Source of the DNA: Trichosphaerium sp. ATCC 40318 | Lineage: Eukaryota > Discosea > Flabellinia > Trichosidae | DNA: 64,000 nt | NCBI GenBank assembly: GCA_038496445.1 | Contig: JALMLS010000122.1 | Span: forward strand, 78,108 to 142,107 | Direction of reading: 5' to 3' | Part shown: positions 24,150 to 35,253 of the stretch, piece by piece | Position numbering within the stretch: the first letter of the stretch is position 1 | How the letters are laid out: each line of letters opens with the position of its first letter | Translations under genes and position numbers: made by a program | The notes under the pieces: generated by a model | Told to the model about the DNA's origin: nothing | The model's database searches: none | What the model saw: the letters and a program-made list of their open reading frames with translations, nothing else

Positions 24150-27100
24150 CTATTCAAGCACAGGTAAAGGTAACAACGTACTTTTTGTGACAGTTTTTTC
24201 AACAAGTTCGCCTGCTCTTCTTTTTTTGTTTGCGAACCAAATTCCAACTCCTATCAACACTGCTACAATAAGACCTCCAATAATGATACCAATCAAGAAC
24301 TAAAAGTACACAGTAAGCATTTGCAAGGAGAAAAAATGAATGAGACTTACCAAATATGACTTCTTATTGTCTGCTAACTCCGCCAAAGGTGCTAGAGTTG
24401 GAGGATCAGAGTCATCATCATCGTCGTAAAATGGAGGCAATGTAGTAGGCGGCAAAGTAGTTGGTGGCATGGTAGTAGGTGGTAGAGTCGTAGGTGGTAA
24501 GGTTGTTGGTGGCTCAGTTGTCGGTGGCAGAGTTGTAGGAGTTAATGTCGTTGGTGGCTCCGTTGTCGGTGGCTCCGTTGTTGGGGCAACAGGTGCAGGG
24601 GTGGGTGGTCTTGTAGTTGAAGTAGGAGGAATTACACAAAAGCCTCCGCCAGCAATTATAGGATTTGTACAACGGCAAGATTCATCACAAAAAAAAGTGC
24701 CATCACATGTTTCTGTTTCAGGATCCCAAATGCCATTTCCACAATCTATTTGTTTAAAGGTAAGGCAAAGGTCTTACGAAAAAGGAGATACTGAATAGAA
24801 GATAAATACGTACTGTCAACTACTGTAACATTGAACTCTACCAAGTGGACTATAGGTTTAAGCGTAGGATCTGCTGGGAAACTTATCTCTGATCTGACTA
24901 TTCCCCCAGAAACATAGTAACTGACATTAACCCTCATTTCGAACTGGAAGGCTGCAGGCTTTGGAGTGAAGTCATGTGTTCCAATCAATCCACCAAATAA
25001 GATAGTTGAATCAATTACAAATTCGCTGTCTGACTCATAAGCAAGTGTAACAAAGAACGCTTGTTTTCTGTCAAATATTTGACGTTCAGTAATTAATTCT
25101 GAATCTTCGAATGTCTCTACTGTTGTTTGAATAGCACCGCTTCCAGCTATTTAATATTAACATCAGAGTAGGTAAAAAGTAATTTGAAGAAAAAAAAAAG
25201 AGCACGTGCGCACCTGGATGACCATGAATTAAAAAGACTTTTCCAAACCCATCATTTTCATCACACAATACAACACTTTCAAAAGCTCGATCAAGAAAAT
25301 TTCCCGTTTCAAGGCACGTGAAAGGTGATGAATGTGTTATACGTTGTATTTTAGAGAATTCAACGTCATTTACATCAATGACACCAAAAGATTCGAATAT
25401 TTCACCGTATACAACATATGCTACTCCTTCTTCTTTTGATGCAATGACAATATCAATAATAGTATCACCGTTAAAGTCAAGAGAGTCAACCATATGTGTG
25501 GTATTGCTTTCTCTGTTTTTAATATAAAAGCCAAATCCTGTAGGTTCTATCAAGTTTATCTCACGTGTTAAAAAGTCTGAGCTACTTTCGATACCATAAA
25601 CATCTCCTGAGAATAAAGTAAGAATTATGTTTAATAAGAAACTACAAAATTGTTACTCCTTGATTGTTGTGGCATACCTTGACCACTTGATATCACTAGT
25701 ATATTTTTGGAAGGAAATGGAACTTGTTTGTGTGTACCAAAAGTACCAAACCTATGTCCTGGATAGAGACCCTCCATTATGCGACCACGTTGTACTGTTG
25801 GGCTAGCAGGCGAAAACAGTGTATCGGATTGAACTTCCAAAGGTCCTGGTTTGGATGTTACAATAACACATCGTCCAGTATCATTATTCCAAGTAGGATC
25901 GCATATGCCAACAGCATTAATACCATTATCTAAAGGTGTTCCTGATATACGAATGTTAGAACTCAACAACGAAGAAAGCAAAGTTGAAGAAAAGTATGAC
26001 ATCAGAAAATAAAATATGATTTACCTGCTTCAAAAGTGTAGTTTCCAAACAATGATATACGTGTACTAAATTCATCACATATATTTAATGACTGATCCCC
26101 AGGTGTTTCGTATATGTCTTTCAAACCTTCTGTGAGGACAATAGCGCCAGATTGATCTGACAGTGCAATTTCGAAAGTATCAGATCCACCAAAGTCAAAA
26201 GCTACTAATGTATCCCCGATATTTTCGTTTGAAGACCCAGTACCAGTATTACAATAAAAAGCGCTTTTGGCACTAGTGAGATTTTGCCCAAAGACGAGAA
26301 CCTATTCGTAAGAGTGAGCAAAAGAACAAACGAATTTCTTTGACTTGTGGGAGGATTTACAAAAAACCGGTGTGTTAGCGTACTTCTTGATCCAGAGCAA
26401 TCATAAGCTCCATATTAAAATCAGAACCAATATCTATCGTTGCCAACTACGCAAAAAGAATAAGAAGATTGAAAATAAAATCCATAAAAAAAAATGGTTC
26501 TTGATTGACTTGTGCTTTAATGACAAACAACGTACTGCTTTTCCGAAATTGGTATGAGGATTTGTTTCGTTACCATACACGCTATGAATATGTGTTGCGT
26601 TTGGTCCAAAAAAATCGTATGTTACTGCAGGCATGCCTATTTGTTTTGTTAATCCATCTGAAATCATTCTTTTATTTCTTATCTCTGTAGGACGTACCAA
26701 CGTAGTTTGAGAAATCTTCTATTAGGTATGCGTTACCTTGATTTACGCCGTCAGGTACTGTAGGATGACCTATTATCAAACCATCTACAAAACAATCAAT
26801 CACAACGTAGCTTTGATAGACGTTGTGGTTCTAAGAGAACACATACAAATGCCTTACCTGTGACTCCATCACGGAGATGATTGTAGCGAACCAATGAAGC
26901 TCCAAATCGTGGGAACGCTTTACCTTGAAAATATTGCCCATTGTACCCGTTCAATTCAGCAGTATCAATGTCATACGCTATAGTTGGAGTTAGACAAATA
27001 CGAAGCAAAACTTGGTAGATTTGTTAAAACAATTTCGTTGCAGCCGTTAATGGCTGATTACGCGTTGCTTTGTAGTCGTAACACTGTACAATAGAACGTT

Positions 27101-27178
27101 TAACGTACCATAAGAGAGTGTGGTAAGAACAGCCACAGTAAATAAACAGTTATAAATAATCCCTTTCTTGTCAAGCAT
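24150..27178 (-). CDS. Integrin-alpha-like FG-GAP type I membrane receptor
   Basis: The start at 27178 gives a signal peptide (MLDKKGIIYNCLFTVAVLTT). The first mature exon (about 26860-26990) reads AYDIDTAELNGYNGQYF, then FPRFGASLVRY, and DGLIIGHPTV, as in the opening FG-GAP blade of integrin alpha chains. Later blades include VAFDFGGSDTFEIALSDQ and HRFGTFGTHKQVPFPSKNIL. One at 25430-25500 has a Ca2+-type loop (DSLDFNGDTIIDIVIA). A beta-rich stalk follows (24750-25090), then a Cys-rich EGF-like stretch (CGNG.WDPETETCDGT.FCDESCRC, about 24650-24760). A Thr/Pro stalk of PPTTLPPTTE-type repeats (24440-24640) leads to a transmembrane helix (IIIGGLIVAVLIGVGIWF), and the tail starts FANKKRR (about 24200-24300). 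The juxtamembrane GIWFANKKR is reminiscent of, but not identical to, integrin GFF.R. It could instead be another FG-GAP adhesin. Roughly eleven exons. Confidence 0.82.
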
Positions 27179-28198
27179 TGCTTCTATCGTTTGTTTTGAT
27201 GAGTTTTGATGAGTGAGGTAGAGTGAAGTAGAGTGAAATATTGCAAGATTGAAAACAAGTTATCACGCATGTTATCGGTATAAATGGTACAGCATAAAGC
27301 GGAATAGAGTAAAAACGTAAAATTAGAGCGCAAAGAAGAAATACAGCCATCTTCTGTAGCTGGTTTTCTGTCTTTGTACAGATTATTTTCATAAATCGCC
27401 AAACTTGGAAGTTCGAAGTGAAATTTGAGGATTAAAACCAGCTCCATTAGCTCTTTTTTGTTTCGCTTTATAATAGCCTTAAATGTGTTGTTAATCGACG
27501 ATAATAACTAGCAGACAAGCAAAACGATTCAAAAAATTCACAAACCACTACACTCTGTTTGAGGGCAAATTAGACAATACTGAGCTTTTAGACATACCAA
27601 CAGAGATATTAGTTGAGTTTGTGGACCGTTCATCTCAATTTTTCGTTTCTCAAAGCTGTAAACGTTTATCAGACGTCATTCACAATCATGTTGTGTTAGC
27701 TGGTGCAAGCAATATAGGTTTATCTTTAACAACCGTCACTGAAAAAATTCCGGCGTTGGTTGGAGTTAAGAATATAATCCCTTCCTGTTGTAAGAAAGTC
27801 ACAATATCATGTATGAAATTGCAGGTGTACACAGCATTAATCTGTCATGTGCAGTCACTGGTAACTCTTTTGATAGTATTGCAGGTATACATACATTTTT
27901 ATCGTGTTTCGTTCGCATCTTTTGGGCAAACACCTGAAGGTACACCGTCGCTATTAGTGTAAAGCTTACCGTGAAATGACATTCCTAATACTACTTATAT
28001 AGGTTTGTATGCTTGCTCACAACTACAGAAGGCGCCTCGTTTGAAGCAACGTTCAAAGTACTCGCGCTTGTAAAGAATAAAAACCGTTAACGGTTCTTCA
28101 AAAATCGTTCAACACTTTTTGTACCCAGAATTTAGTGCTATTGACAGCGGACACAAGTCCGCTTGTTTCTTTCAACACCTCGTACTAAACCGGGTGCG
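27179..28198. other. Intergenic region with a decayed F-box/LRR copy
   Basis: Apart from the pseudogene at 27505-27960, no gene is evident. 27190-27240 contains short tandem tgatgag/gtagagtga-like repeats. 28000-28198 shows no coding signal and lies just 5' of the F-box/ubiquitin-like gene. Confidence 0.4.
27505..27960 (+). pseudogene. Decayed F-box/LRR family copy
   Basis: The open part encodes an F-box-like LLDIPTEILVEFVDRSS...CKRLSDVIHNH, close in pattern to LPTEMLAHILRQ of the intact 46925 gene. Degenerate repeats (LVGVKNI) follow. Near 27815 the repeat continues in another frame (IAGVHSINLSCAVTGNSF, then IAGIHTFLS), showing a frameshift. No good start codon was found. This is a broken copy with F-box and two to three repeats left. 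Confidence 0.7.
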
Positions 28199-29244
28199 AT
28201 GGAAGCAGAAGAGCATGGTAATACAGGTACATCACAAACAAACACAATCATTACATCTAACGCCGCGTAAGAGCTACCCCCTGAGGTGTGGGACTCGATA
28301 CTGTCATATTTAAAGAATATTGGTGATTTTAGAGCGTTTGCGTCTTCGTCACGAGAATTTAACGCTTTGGTGGATGCATCAGCCCGTAAACCATCTGTCT
28401 ACGCCCATCTCATAATACACAACTCAATTAAATACGACCACGTGAAAAAACTTGAACAATACTTACCGCTCTACAACCCTCATTTAGACGGCTTTGACAG
28501 AGATGGTGGAAAGATTTATGGCTCCTGGAAGCTCGTGTTCAAACCTCCTGGTGGGAAAGAGCTTATGCTTCAAATCAAAAACACTGATACGCTCAAAGAT
28601 CTTCGGGAACAAATGTGTCTTAAAGTTGGTGCAACAGATTTGGTGCTTATATGGGGAAGTACAAAACTTGCAGTAGGGTCAACATATCGTCTTGGCGAGA
28701 TAACAGACGATACTACAATGGGACAGCTGAACCCTGGTGTTAGAGATGGATATCCGCCAATATTTTACATCGTTAGAAAATACTCACCTCGGTCTAAAGA
28801 AATGAAAGAAAACCAAGGCAAGCAGTTTTTTACCCTATTTTTATTCTTTTCTTTGTTTTTTTTTCCATATTCGGTCAAATCATTGTCGTCTTTGTCTTCT
28901 AGCGTGACACGTAATTGTACAAATCTCCTCATTTTATTAAAGTTACATGATATACATTTACACTCCATTTATTTATCTTGTTTTTTCTATTAATGTCATG
29001 TGCAGCGTTCAAAATATGGTCAAATCAACCTAGCAGACGAAAAAAATATTGGAGGTTTACAGCACAACAATACTTACTATCAAAGGCTGTAAATTGTAAC
29101 AGCCCTGGCGCTGCTAAGCTATTGATTAATAGTAACAAATTAACGGACGAGGAAGCAAAGGAAATTTTGAAGCATGGACATATACGCAGATGGTTAAAAA
29201 GACACAGAATTAACAGACATGGCAACTCTCTAGACGCCATGTAA
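28199..29244 (+). CDS. F-box protein with ubiquitin-like domain
   Basis: The ATG at 28199 opens a 19-nt coding exon (MEAEEH) that splices at 28217/28272 into ELPPEVWDSILSYLKNIGDF, a good F-box start. The second exon ends at 28817 and contains a ubiquitin-like fold: GKELMLQIKNTDTLKDLREQ, then LVLIWGSTKL, and a C-terminal strand PPIFYIVRK. The third exon (29006-29244) carries a helical segment resembling an ankyrin-type unit (GAAKLLINSNKLTDEEAKEI) and a basic end, stop 29242-29244. The second intron appears to be GC-AG (28818-29005), because reading through gives low-complexity Phe/Leu/Ser and a stop. F-box plus ubiquitin-like domain suggests an SCF adaptor or a UBL-mediated proteasome link; this is inference. 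Confidence 0.78.
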
Positions 29245-30128
29245 ATAGCAAGCGTCCTTTTTGTAACCTTGCCGTTAACTCAACTTATTCAAAAAAATTG
29301 CTCATGCAACCTCTCGACCTCCTACTCATGCTTAAGAAAACTTACGCAATTTGAAAATATTACAACGCCTAGTGTCTCTAGCGCAGCCCTTGATGTTGTT
29401 GTTTATTACACCTCTATTCTGTTAAGTATGATTACTTGAACTGTTGCTGAAACTGGGCACATCGCTAACCAAATACAATTTTTTTTTGTAGAGTACTCAG
29501 TGTTTCCCCTTGAAGACATACATGTCTTCGAATTACCAAGCCATGTACACCCTTATACGAATGTACAACAGTAACACTTACAATATTCCAACTGATTTGT
29601 TGTGAATTATGCTGACGAAATGAGCTATTTGGTAAAGTTTGAATGTCATAAAATGAATGCTGATCACGTGACTTGGTAGTAAGTGTCTTTACCGATAGTG
29701 CTCAGATCTTGCTAAGGTTAGCTGTGATACAATATACAATCAACCTTTGGAGCATTCTACAATTGTGGTAAAAATGGTTGCCTTCAGTACAACCTCCAAA
29801 ACACTTGCAAGCTACATTCGAATCATACACCTAAGTGCGTCGTAGATGAATTAAAAGTGTTCAGAAATCTGTAATACCAGTCATTGAACAAGAAGGACTT
29901 AGTACGTTATACAAAGCAATGCAAGAGATCAATTTTATAATCTTAAACTGTATTACATGCTCATAAAAGTATTTACACAACCCTAAGTGACAACACTACA
30001 AAGACAAATATTTATACTTGTTAAATACTTTGACATTGCAGTGAGCGTAGATAGTTAATCTCTTCTATCGTTGTACTAAGAAGGCTAAGGCGAGGAAGGT
30101 TTCAGTTTATCATCGAGAGCTATTTTAT
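29245..30128. other. Gene-free stretch
   Basis: I find no coding exon, tRNA or long repeat in this 0.9 kb. It contains a TCACGTGA-like site (near 29664) and AT-rich sequence. It may include the 3' UTR of the F-box/UBL gene. Confidence 0.4.
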
Positions 30129-30536
30129 TTATCTTACACTAGCATCTTCTAGATCAACAATGTTATTAACAGTTGCATCATTTCCCGCCTTTGTACTGGG
30201 AACTTTATGATTTTTTTCGACTGAGTGTATTATGAATATGGCGAAGCCTACAATTATACACATAACACAGAATAATGATGCTATTCCAATAATTAGAGGA
30301 GTTGATAATGTGATTCCTATTGAGAAAAATTGTTAACTATGCCGACAAAAAGGTACTAACTTACCACTACACTTTGAATTATTGTCTGTAGGATAATTTA
30401 TATGTTCATCTTGATTTGTACTAACTGCTCGTTGTGTATATTCGTCGGTTTTGTTTTGACAGCTTGCTAGCGTTATATAGCATGTGATAAAGTATGAAAT
30501 CATGGTAAAAGTATTGGAGGACGACGTTCTTGTCAT
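30129..30536 (-). CDS. Small single-pass membrane protein, orphan
   Basis: Two exons are supported. The first starts at ATG 30536 (MTRTSSSNTF) with a signal-like stretch (MISYFITCYITLASC) and a short polar ectodomain (NKTDEYTQ..., with N-glycosylation-type NKT), ending at a GTAAGT donor near 30363. The second carries a transmembrane helix (LIIGIASLFCVMCIIVGFAI), then a cytoplasmic tail of about 30 residues ending at TAA (30129-30131). The total is about 120 residues in type I topology. I do not recognise the family. Coding support comes from the clean splice and topology only. Confidence 0.6.
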
Positions 30537-31750
30537 TGTGTTGTATTTATCTTTTGACACTTTTTTGAAGAAAAAAGGTAGGAGTCTTGAATCACAATTA
30601 CCAGAAACAATAATGCTATTGAGAATTTTACGAGGTATCGTATCAACATAACTTAGCTCGTTCTAGACTGTCACCACTAAGTTTATTTGAAGGAAAAAAC
30701 ACGTGGCGTTGATTAAATCGCTTCAGGAAAGTATGTCGTGTCAATTGTTTTGTTCTCTGAAATGGAGTCCGACCAGAGAAATTATATTACTTGCACGGTA
30801 GTTTGTATCTACCTTCAAATACGCTGCATTCTTGATACCAAGAAGACTGCCACGTCAGTATTGTGCCAACAGTTCAGCGAAAGAGTAATAGTCTTAAAAA
30901 CACTGTTTGGGTTTTTTTGGTAACGAAAAGAGTCTTGGTATGAGCCCTCTTGCCATTAAGGAACGTGACTGTGCCCTGCGATAATATGCCTGCTATAATA
31001 ATTACTCAAAAATATATGTACCAGCATGTTAGGATAAGCAGAAACTCGTATTGGTCTATTCGCTGGCCATCAACGTACCCCTACCACGGACATGATATAG
31101 TATGAATGCGCTACTACGTATACACTTCAAGTATTTCTTTCGTATGCATAAAAAGGTTGTTGTGATAAGATGCTTCATGACGTTGTAATACAGATTTTTG
31201 AACTTCTGATTTTTCCTCGTTGCTGCCTGTTAGCACCAATGTTAGCCTCAAAAAAGTCTAACGGGATAGATTCCGGTGTTAAAAATATCTACACAGTTTG
31301 CAATGGTCCTACAAGCATCGGTTACACCTCTACAAACGATCAGGTTGTTGTGCAATGAAAAGCAACTTTTACATTTCCTCTCTTTTTGCCTGGTTGGCGC
31401 TTATAAATCTACGAAAAAAGATGTACGGCATTACACTCAGAGAGCCCAGAGTTCCGTTTAAGTGCTTTCTGGCTTAATGTCGGAGAAAAGTACCCACACC
31501 TTTCAACCATCGCTTCTGTTGAGGTATTTGAGTAGCATAGGTAACAATAGTGGTACGTCAGTGTACATAAAGTTCAAATTTTATTAAAAACAATCTAATA
31601 CGCACGTAAACAACATCAAAGACGCTTTGAGTACTAGTTGTAATATTTTTTGACGGTTTACAAAAAAAACCAGTTGTTTGAGGTTTGACATCTCTAAAAC
31701 TACGTTTTATAGAACTACACGATATTATTTTAACGCATTACGCTATTTAG
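30537..31750. other. Stretch with no supported gene
   Basis: About 1.2 kb with no convincing exon. A frame at 31170-31355 begins DVVIQIFELLIF and contains GVKNIYTV, which faintly recalls the F-box/LRR relics, but it is too weak to annotate. Confidence 0.35.
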
Positions 31751-31924
31751 ATGTTAACAGAACACGATGAAGAAGACCCAAATGTGGTTTTGGATGACGG
31801 TTTAAAATTGCTCACATTGCCAGCATTCAATGGCTATAAGTTCTTGTTTGCTCCTATAATATTATTTGGATTCCTAGCTATGATATTATCCGCTGTTTGT
31901 TACGTACGGAAAAAGAAAAATTAA
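31751..31924 (+). CDS. Tiny tail-anchored-type membrane protein or last exon of one
   Basis: A 57-codon frame follows tttag at 31750: an acidic N-terminus (MLTEHDEEDPN), then a membrane segment (FLFAPIILFGFLAMILSAVC), and a basic end YVRKKKN before TAA at 31922-31924. The layout fits a tail-anchored protein. The AG directly before the ATG means it could also be the final exon of an unrecognised gene. Confidence 0.4.
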   Translation: MLTEHDEEDPNVVLDDGLKLLTLPAFNGYKFLFAPIILFGFLAMILSAVCYVRKKKN

Positions 31925-32060
31925 TCACGTGGGGAGGCGATTTTGAGCACAGACTTGAATCAAAGAGAAAAACAATATCTCTACCTGCAGTTTTACTTCA
32001 TCGAGTGATTGATGTTTCTTTTCGAAGGCTTTTAACGAATGTTAGGTTGCTTTGAGTCCT

Positions 32061-33185
32061 ATGAGATTGATAATATGTCTTTCTTCATGGGCTATTTGTT
32101 TTGGTGTTGGAGGCTTCTTTGTAGTACGACTTTGGTCGTGTTTTTTTTTTATACTTCAGCAATAACTTTTTAATGCTTTATTTAGTTTCGATACACATTC
32201 ACACTTACATCAGTTGTTATACACAATGATGGCAACATAGCATTCGATTTTGTTAAATTTAGAGGACAAAACGTTATTGAAAAGGACACAGTTGTACGTG
32301 GTTTTTCTTGTTTGCACTTTTTTTTGCAACAACCGAAAAGAGTTCTTGTTTTGGTTAAGGTTGAATTCCATCTTACGATTAAAACGTTGTAACTACCTGA
32401 TAAGGGAATTATAAAGTTTCTATCACAGTTAAAATCTACCCTACCTGATAAGCATTTGACAAAAACCAGTAAACCTATGGAACTACAAAAAACACATTTC
32501 CAAAGACTTTCCTCCTTTATTAATACAGGTTTTGTAGATGTTGAGTATGGATAAATTCAATCAACCTGTATTTCATATATACGAGAAACATACTCTTATA
32601 CGTTGGTCACGTACAGACGTTTTTGATGAGAATTTGGATCATTTAAAGAGTATTATTTCAGAGGATGTTTTCTTACAAAATAGAGCTTTTTTTAAAACAA
32701 AGCAAGCACCTTACTTTATTAAAATAATACTTGATAAAATTGATATAAAGAAACCTGATACAAAAGAAGAGGCTATTGAACACCTTAATGAATTGAAAAC
32801 GAAAGTAGAGGATATTTATAAAACCGCGTTTGACATGTACGATCCTGAACTTGTGTTCTTACTTTTTTCTCCTTCGCCATTTTGCTCTTTCTACTTTTGA
32901 TCTCCCATAGCGTCAAAGTGTTTACAGTTACCATCAGAGTATATCCGTACTTATACTGTTGATATGGTTTCACAGGTTGAACCTGAACCTTGGAAAGAAA
33001 AAACTTTTGGCGAAGCTTTTTTAACCTTTCTGTTTTGTTGACTTTTTTTTGTTTCTAGTGATGTAGATCTTGAAGTAAACGACCATACACAAATATCAAC
33101 AGGCGAACAAGTCCTAAATAATTTAAAAAGACAAGGTGATACACTAAAAGAAGACGATGAAGCCAATACTCCATTCTTGGATTAG
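32061..33185 (+). CDS. Signal-anchored orphan protein, splicing partly resolved
   Basis: The likely start at 32061 encodes a hydrophobic signal anchor (MRLIICLSSWAICFGVGGFF). After an intron ending near 32187, an exon reads TSVVIHNDGNIAFDFVKFRG up to a gtacgtgg donor near 32295. Another exon (32405-32530) reads FLSQLKSTLPDKHLTK. A longer exon (about 32538-32850) is helical and charged (DKIDIKKPDTKEEAIEHLNE). The last exon (about 33060-33185) is acidic (DVDLEVNDHTQIS...NTPFLD) and ends TAG 33183-33185. The frame link between the first exons is not fully settled, and a possible hydrophobic stretch lies near 32910-32965. I do not recognise a domain; an ER-anchored or type II membrane protein is plausible. 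Confidence 0.5.
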
Positions 33186-33382
33186 AAGGAAAGTTTGATT
33201 GGATATCCATACTTTTTTTTGTAAAAACACTGCAATGTATCATCAATTATTTAACAATAAATAACAAACAACACTTTTTATTGTAGCTATTAACCTTCAA
33301 TTTACATACTCGAGTTGTTTGTTTGAAAAAAAAAACATGCGTCTTGATATTCCAACCAAAGAAATTCCTGAGGTACGTTGTT

Positions 33383-34678
33383 TTACATACACATTCTTAT
33401 ACGATGTTTTTTGTTTATAACTTCCTGTACATCATTCAAATATTTGATTCCCTTATCTGTTATCCCAGAACAAAAAGATATGTTGATACTGTGTACACCA
33501 CACGCCAAGGCTTTCAAGCAATCATCTGTTACACTTGTACCTGATAAATTAATAGTATGCACACCAGCCAAAGGCTTAATACCATCATCTGTTAGGTCAG
33601 AAAGATTGTATAAGTCAATAGTGTGAACGCCAACTAATGTCTTAACACTGTCATTTGTCAAATTGTAGCAATAGCCAAGGTTAATAGAATGTACTCCAAT
33701 CAGTGCTTTTATGCTTTCATCCAACACCATTGTATGACTGATATCAATAGTGTGAACTCCAGCTAACTCTTTAATACCTGCATCTGTAATTTTTAGACAG
33801 CCACTTAAGGCTATGTTATGAACACCAGCCAACGCTTTAAGCCCTTCATCTGTTACTTTTGTGTTACTGATACTGATAGTATGAACACCAGCCAACTCTT
33901 TAATACCAACATCTGAAACGTGTTCACAATTGCTTAAGTTAATCGTATGAATTCCAGCAAATGCTTTAACCTCTTCATCACGTATATAAGTAAAACTGAC
34001 GTCAAGGTTATGAACACCAACCAATGCCGTAAAGCCATGCCAAATGTTTTGACAGTTCTTTAAGCTAATAGTATGAGCGCCAGCCAACGCTTTAAGCCCT
34101 TCAGCTGTCACCTCTGTACATTGCATATTGATATTATGAGCACCTGCCAACGCCTTAAGACCTTCAGCTGTCATCAAATTATTGTACCCAATGTTAATGG
34201 TGTGTACGCCTTTTAACGCTTTGAGTCCTTCATCCGTCAGTTTGGTAGCACTAACATCGATCGTATGAACACCAGACAATGTCTTAAGGCCTTCAGCTGT
34301 CACTTTAGTACTTCCTAGAATAATAGTATGAATAGAACCTGATAATTCTTTAATGCATTCGTCTGTAACTTCAGTATTGTAACCATCAATATAAAACGCT
34401 TCTTTTAGATACTTAAAGTCCGTAGGCTTCAGATTGCACTTCAAATGGACTTCGAATTTTTGTATAAGCGAGGGACATGACTTAAATATCTCCGCAAGAT
34501 TTTCTCTGCTGCTAATTTTAATAACACGTTTTTTATAGCTGTATAAGCTTGCGAATAGAGAGCATGTTTCACGTAAAGGCTGTATACATGTGCTACTGAT
34601 GAAATTGAATACAAAAACCCACATCTCAATTGGTAGGCATGGTATATCATCAGCAATACGATTAGATCCTTTATCCAT
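33383..34678 (-). CDS. Intronless F-box / leucine-rich-repeat protein (431 aa)
   Basis: One unbroken frame runs from ATG 34678 to stop 33383. Residues 10-50 form an F-box-like region (PCLPIEMWVFVFNFISSTC). From about residue 105 there are roughly thirteen tandem units of 22-24 residues, of the form LAGVHTINLSGT.VTDEGLKA, with Asn/Cys variants (NCEHVSDVGIKE). This is the Cys-containing/RI-like LRR type seen in FBXL substrate receptors of SCF ubiquitin ligases. Units are strikingly similar to one another, pointing to recent internal duplication. There is no intron in 1.3 kb, unlike neighbouring genes. Similar GVHTL..S.T LRR proteins are, as I recall, abundant in amoeba giant viruses, so transfer in either direction is possible. 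Confidence 0.9.
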   Translation of the reverse strand: MDKGSNRIADDIPCLPIEMWVFVFNFISSTCIQPLRETCSLFASLYSYKKRVIKISSRENLAEIFKSCPSLIQKFEVHLKCNLKPTDFKYLKEAFYIDGYNTEVTDECIKELSGSIHTIILGSTKVTAEGLKTLSGVHTIDVSATKLTDEGLKALKGVHTINIGYNNLMTAEGLKALAGAHNINMQCTEVTAEGLKALAGAHTISLKNCQNIWHGFTALVGVHNLDVSFTYIRDEEVKAFAGIHTINLSNCEHVSDVGIKELAGVHTISISNTKVTDEGLKALAGVHNIALSGCLKITDAGIKELAGVHTIDISHTMVLDESIKALIGVHSINLGYCYNLTNDSVKTLVGVHTIDLYNLSDLTDDGIKPLAGVHTINLSGTSVTDDCLKALACGVHSINISFCSGITDKGIKYLNDVQEVINKKHRIRMCM

Positions 34679-35253
34679 GTTTGTTAATAACGTTTAACGT
34701 GCTCTTATTATCGTAGGATCAAGTATCGTTTGGAAATACGATAAAAAGTCAATTTGTGGTCAGATATATTTTGTGTTTTACTATACTGTTAGGGTGTAAT
34801 ATTACCAACTTCATTTGTTTTAACAGCAAGCAAACTGTTTACCTAAAAATAGTACTTTCTGGTTGATGTGTTTTTCGGCTAAATCCACGCACAAGACTCT
34901 CGTTTTGTGGATTGTATTTATGAACTGATGAAACGTAGTTCAAACAATATCATGTAACTAACGTAACATTTTCTAGAAAGACTCATATAGAGTATCGCTT
35001 TCAACAAACTGGTCTTGTCTTTACCATTCTCAGAATATTCTTTGCTCACGGTGAAAAATTGTGTCTGTCCTTTACATTTGGAACACAACGTGAGAAAATG
35101 TTGCTGCAGTGAAACTTATAAAGAATACTCAAGAGCTTTTAAAAGAGAACTAGATATTCAAATAATGATAAACACAAAAATTGCTTACGGTGATGGCAAA
35201 AAACAACATCGTAGGTTCTACACTAGTTCATTTTTATTACACCAATGAATTTT
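34679..35253. other. Intergenic, with one unresolved open frame
   Basis: The upstream half appears non-coding. 35018-35246 (plus) is open and Cys/Lys-rich (VCPLHLEHNV, RKCCCSETYKEYSRAF) after an AG near 34996, but no start codon or matching exon was found. It may be a relic or part of an unrecognised small gene. Confidence 0.3.

Noticed and set aside
24469-24798. Plus-strand frame of Val/Gly repeats
   Set aside because: It is the antisense of the Thr/Pro stalk of the receptor gene.
31170-31355. Possible F-box relic (DVVIQIFELLIF, GVKNIYTV)
   Set aside because: Similarity to the F-box/LRR family is too short and lacks a repeat register.
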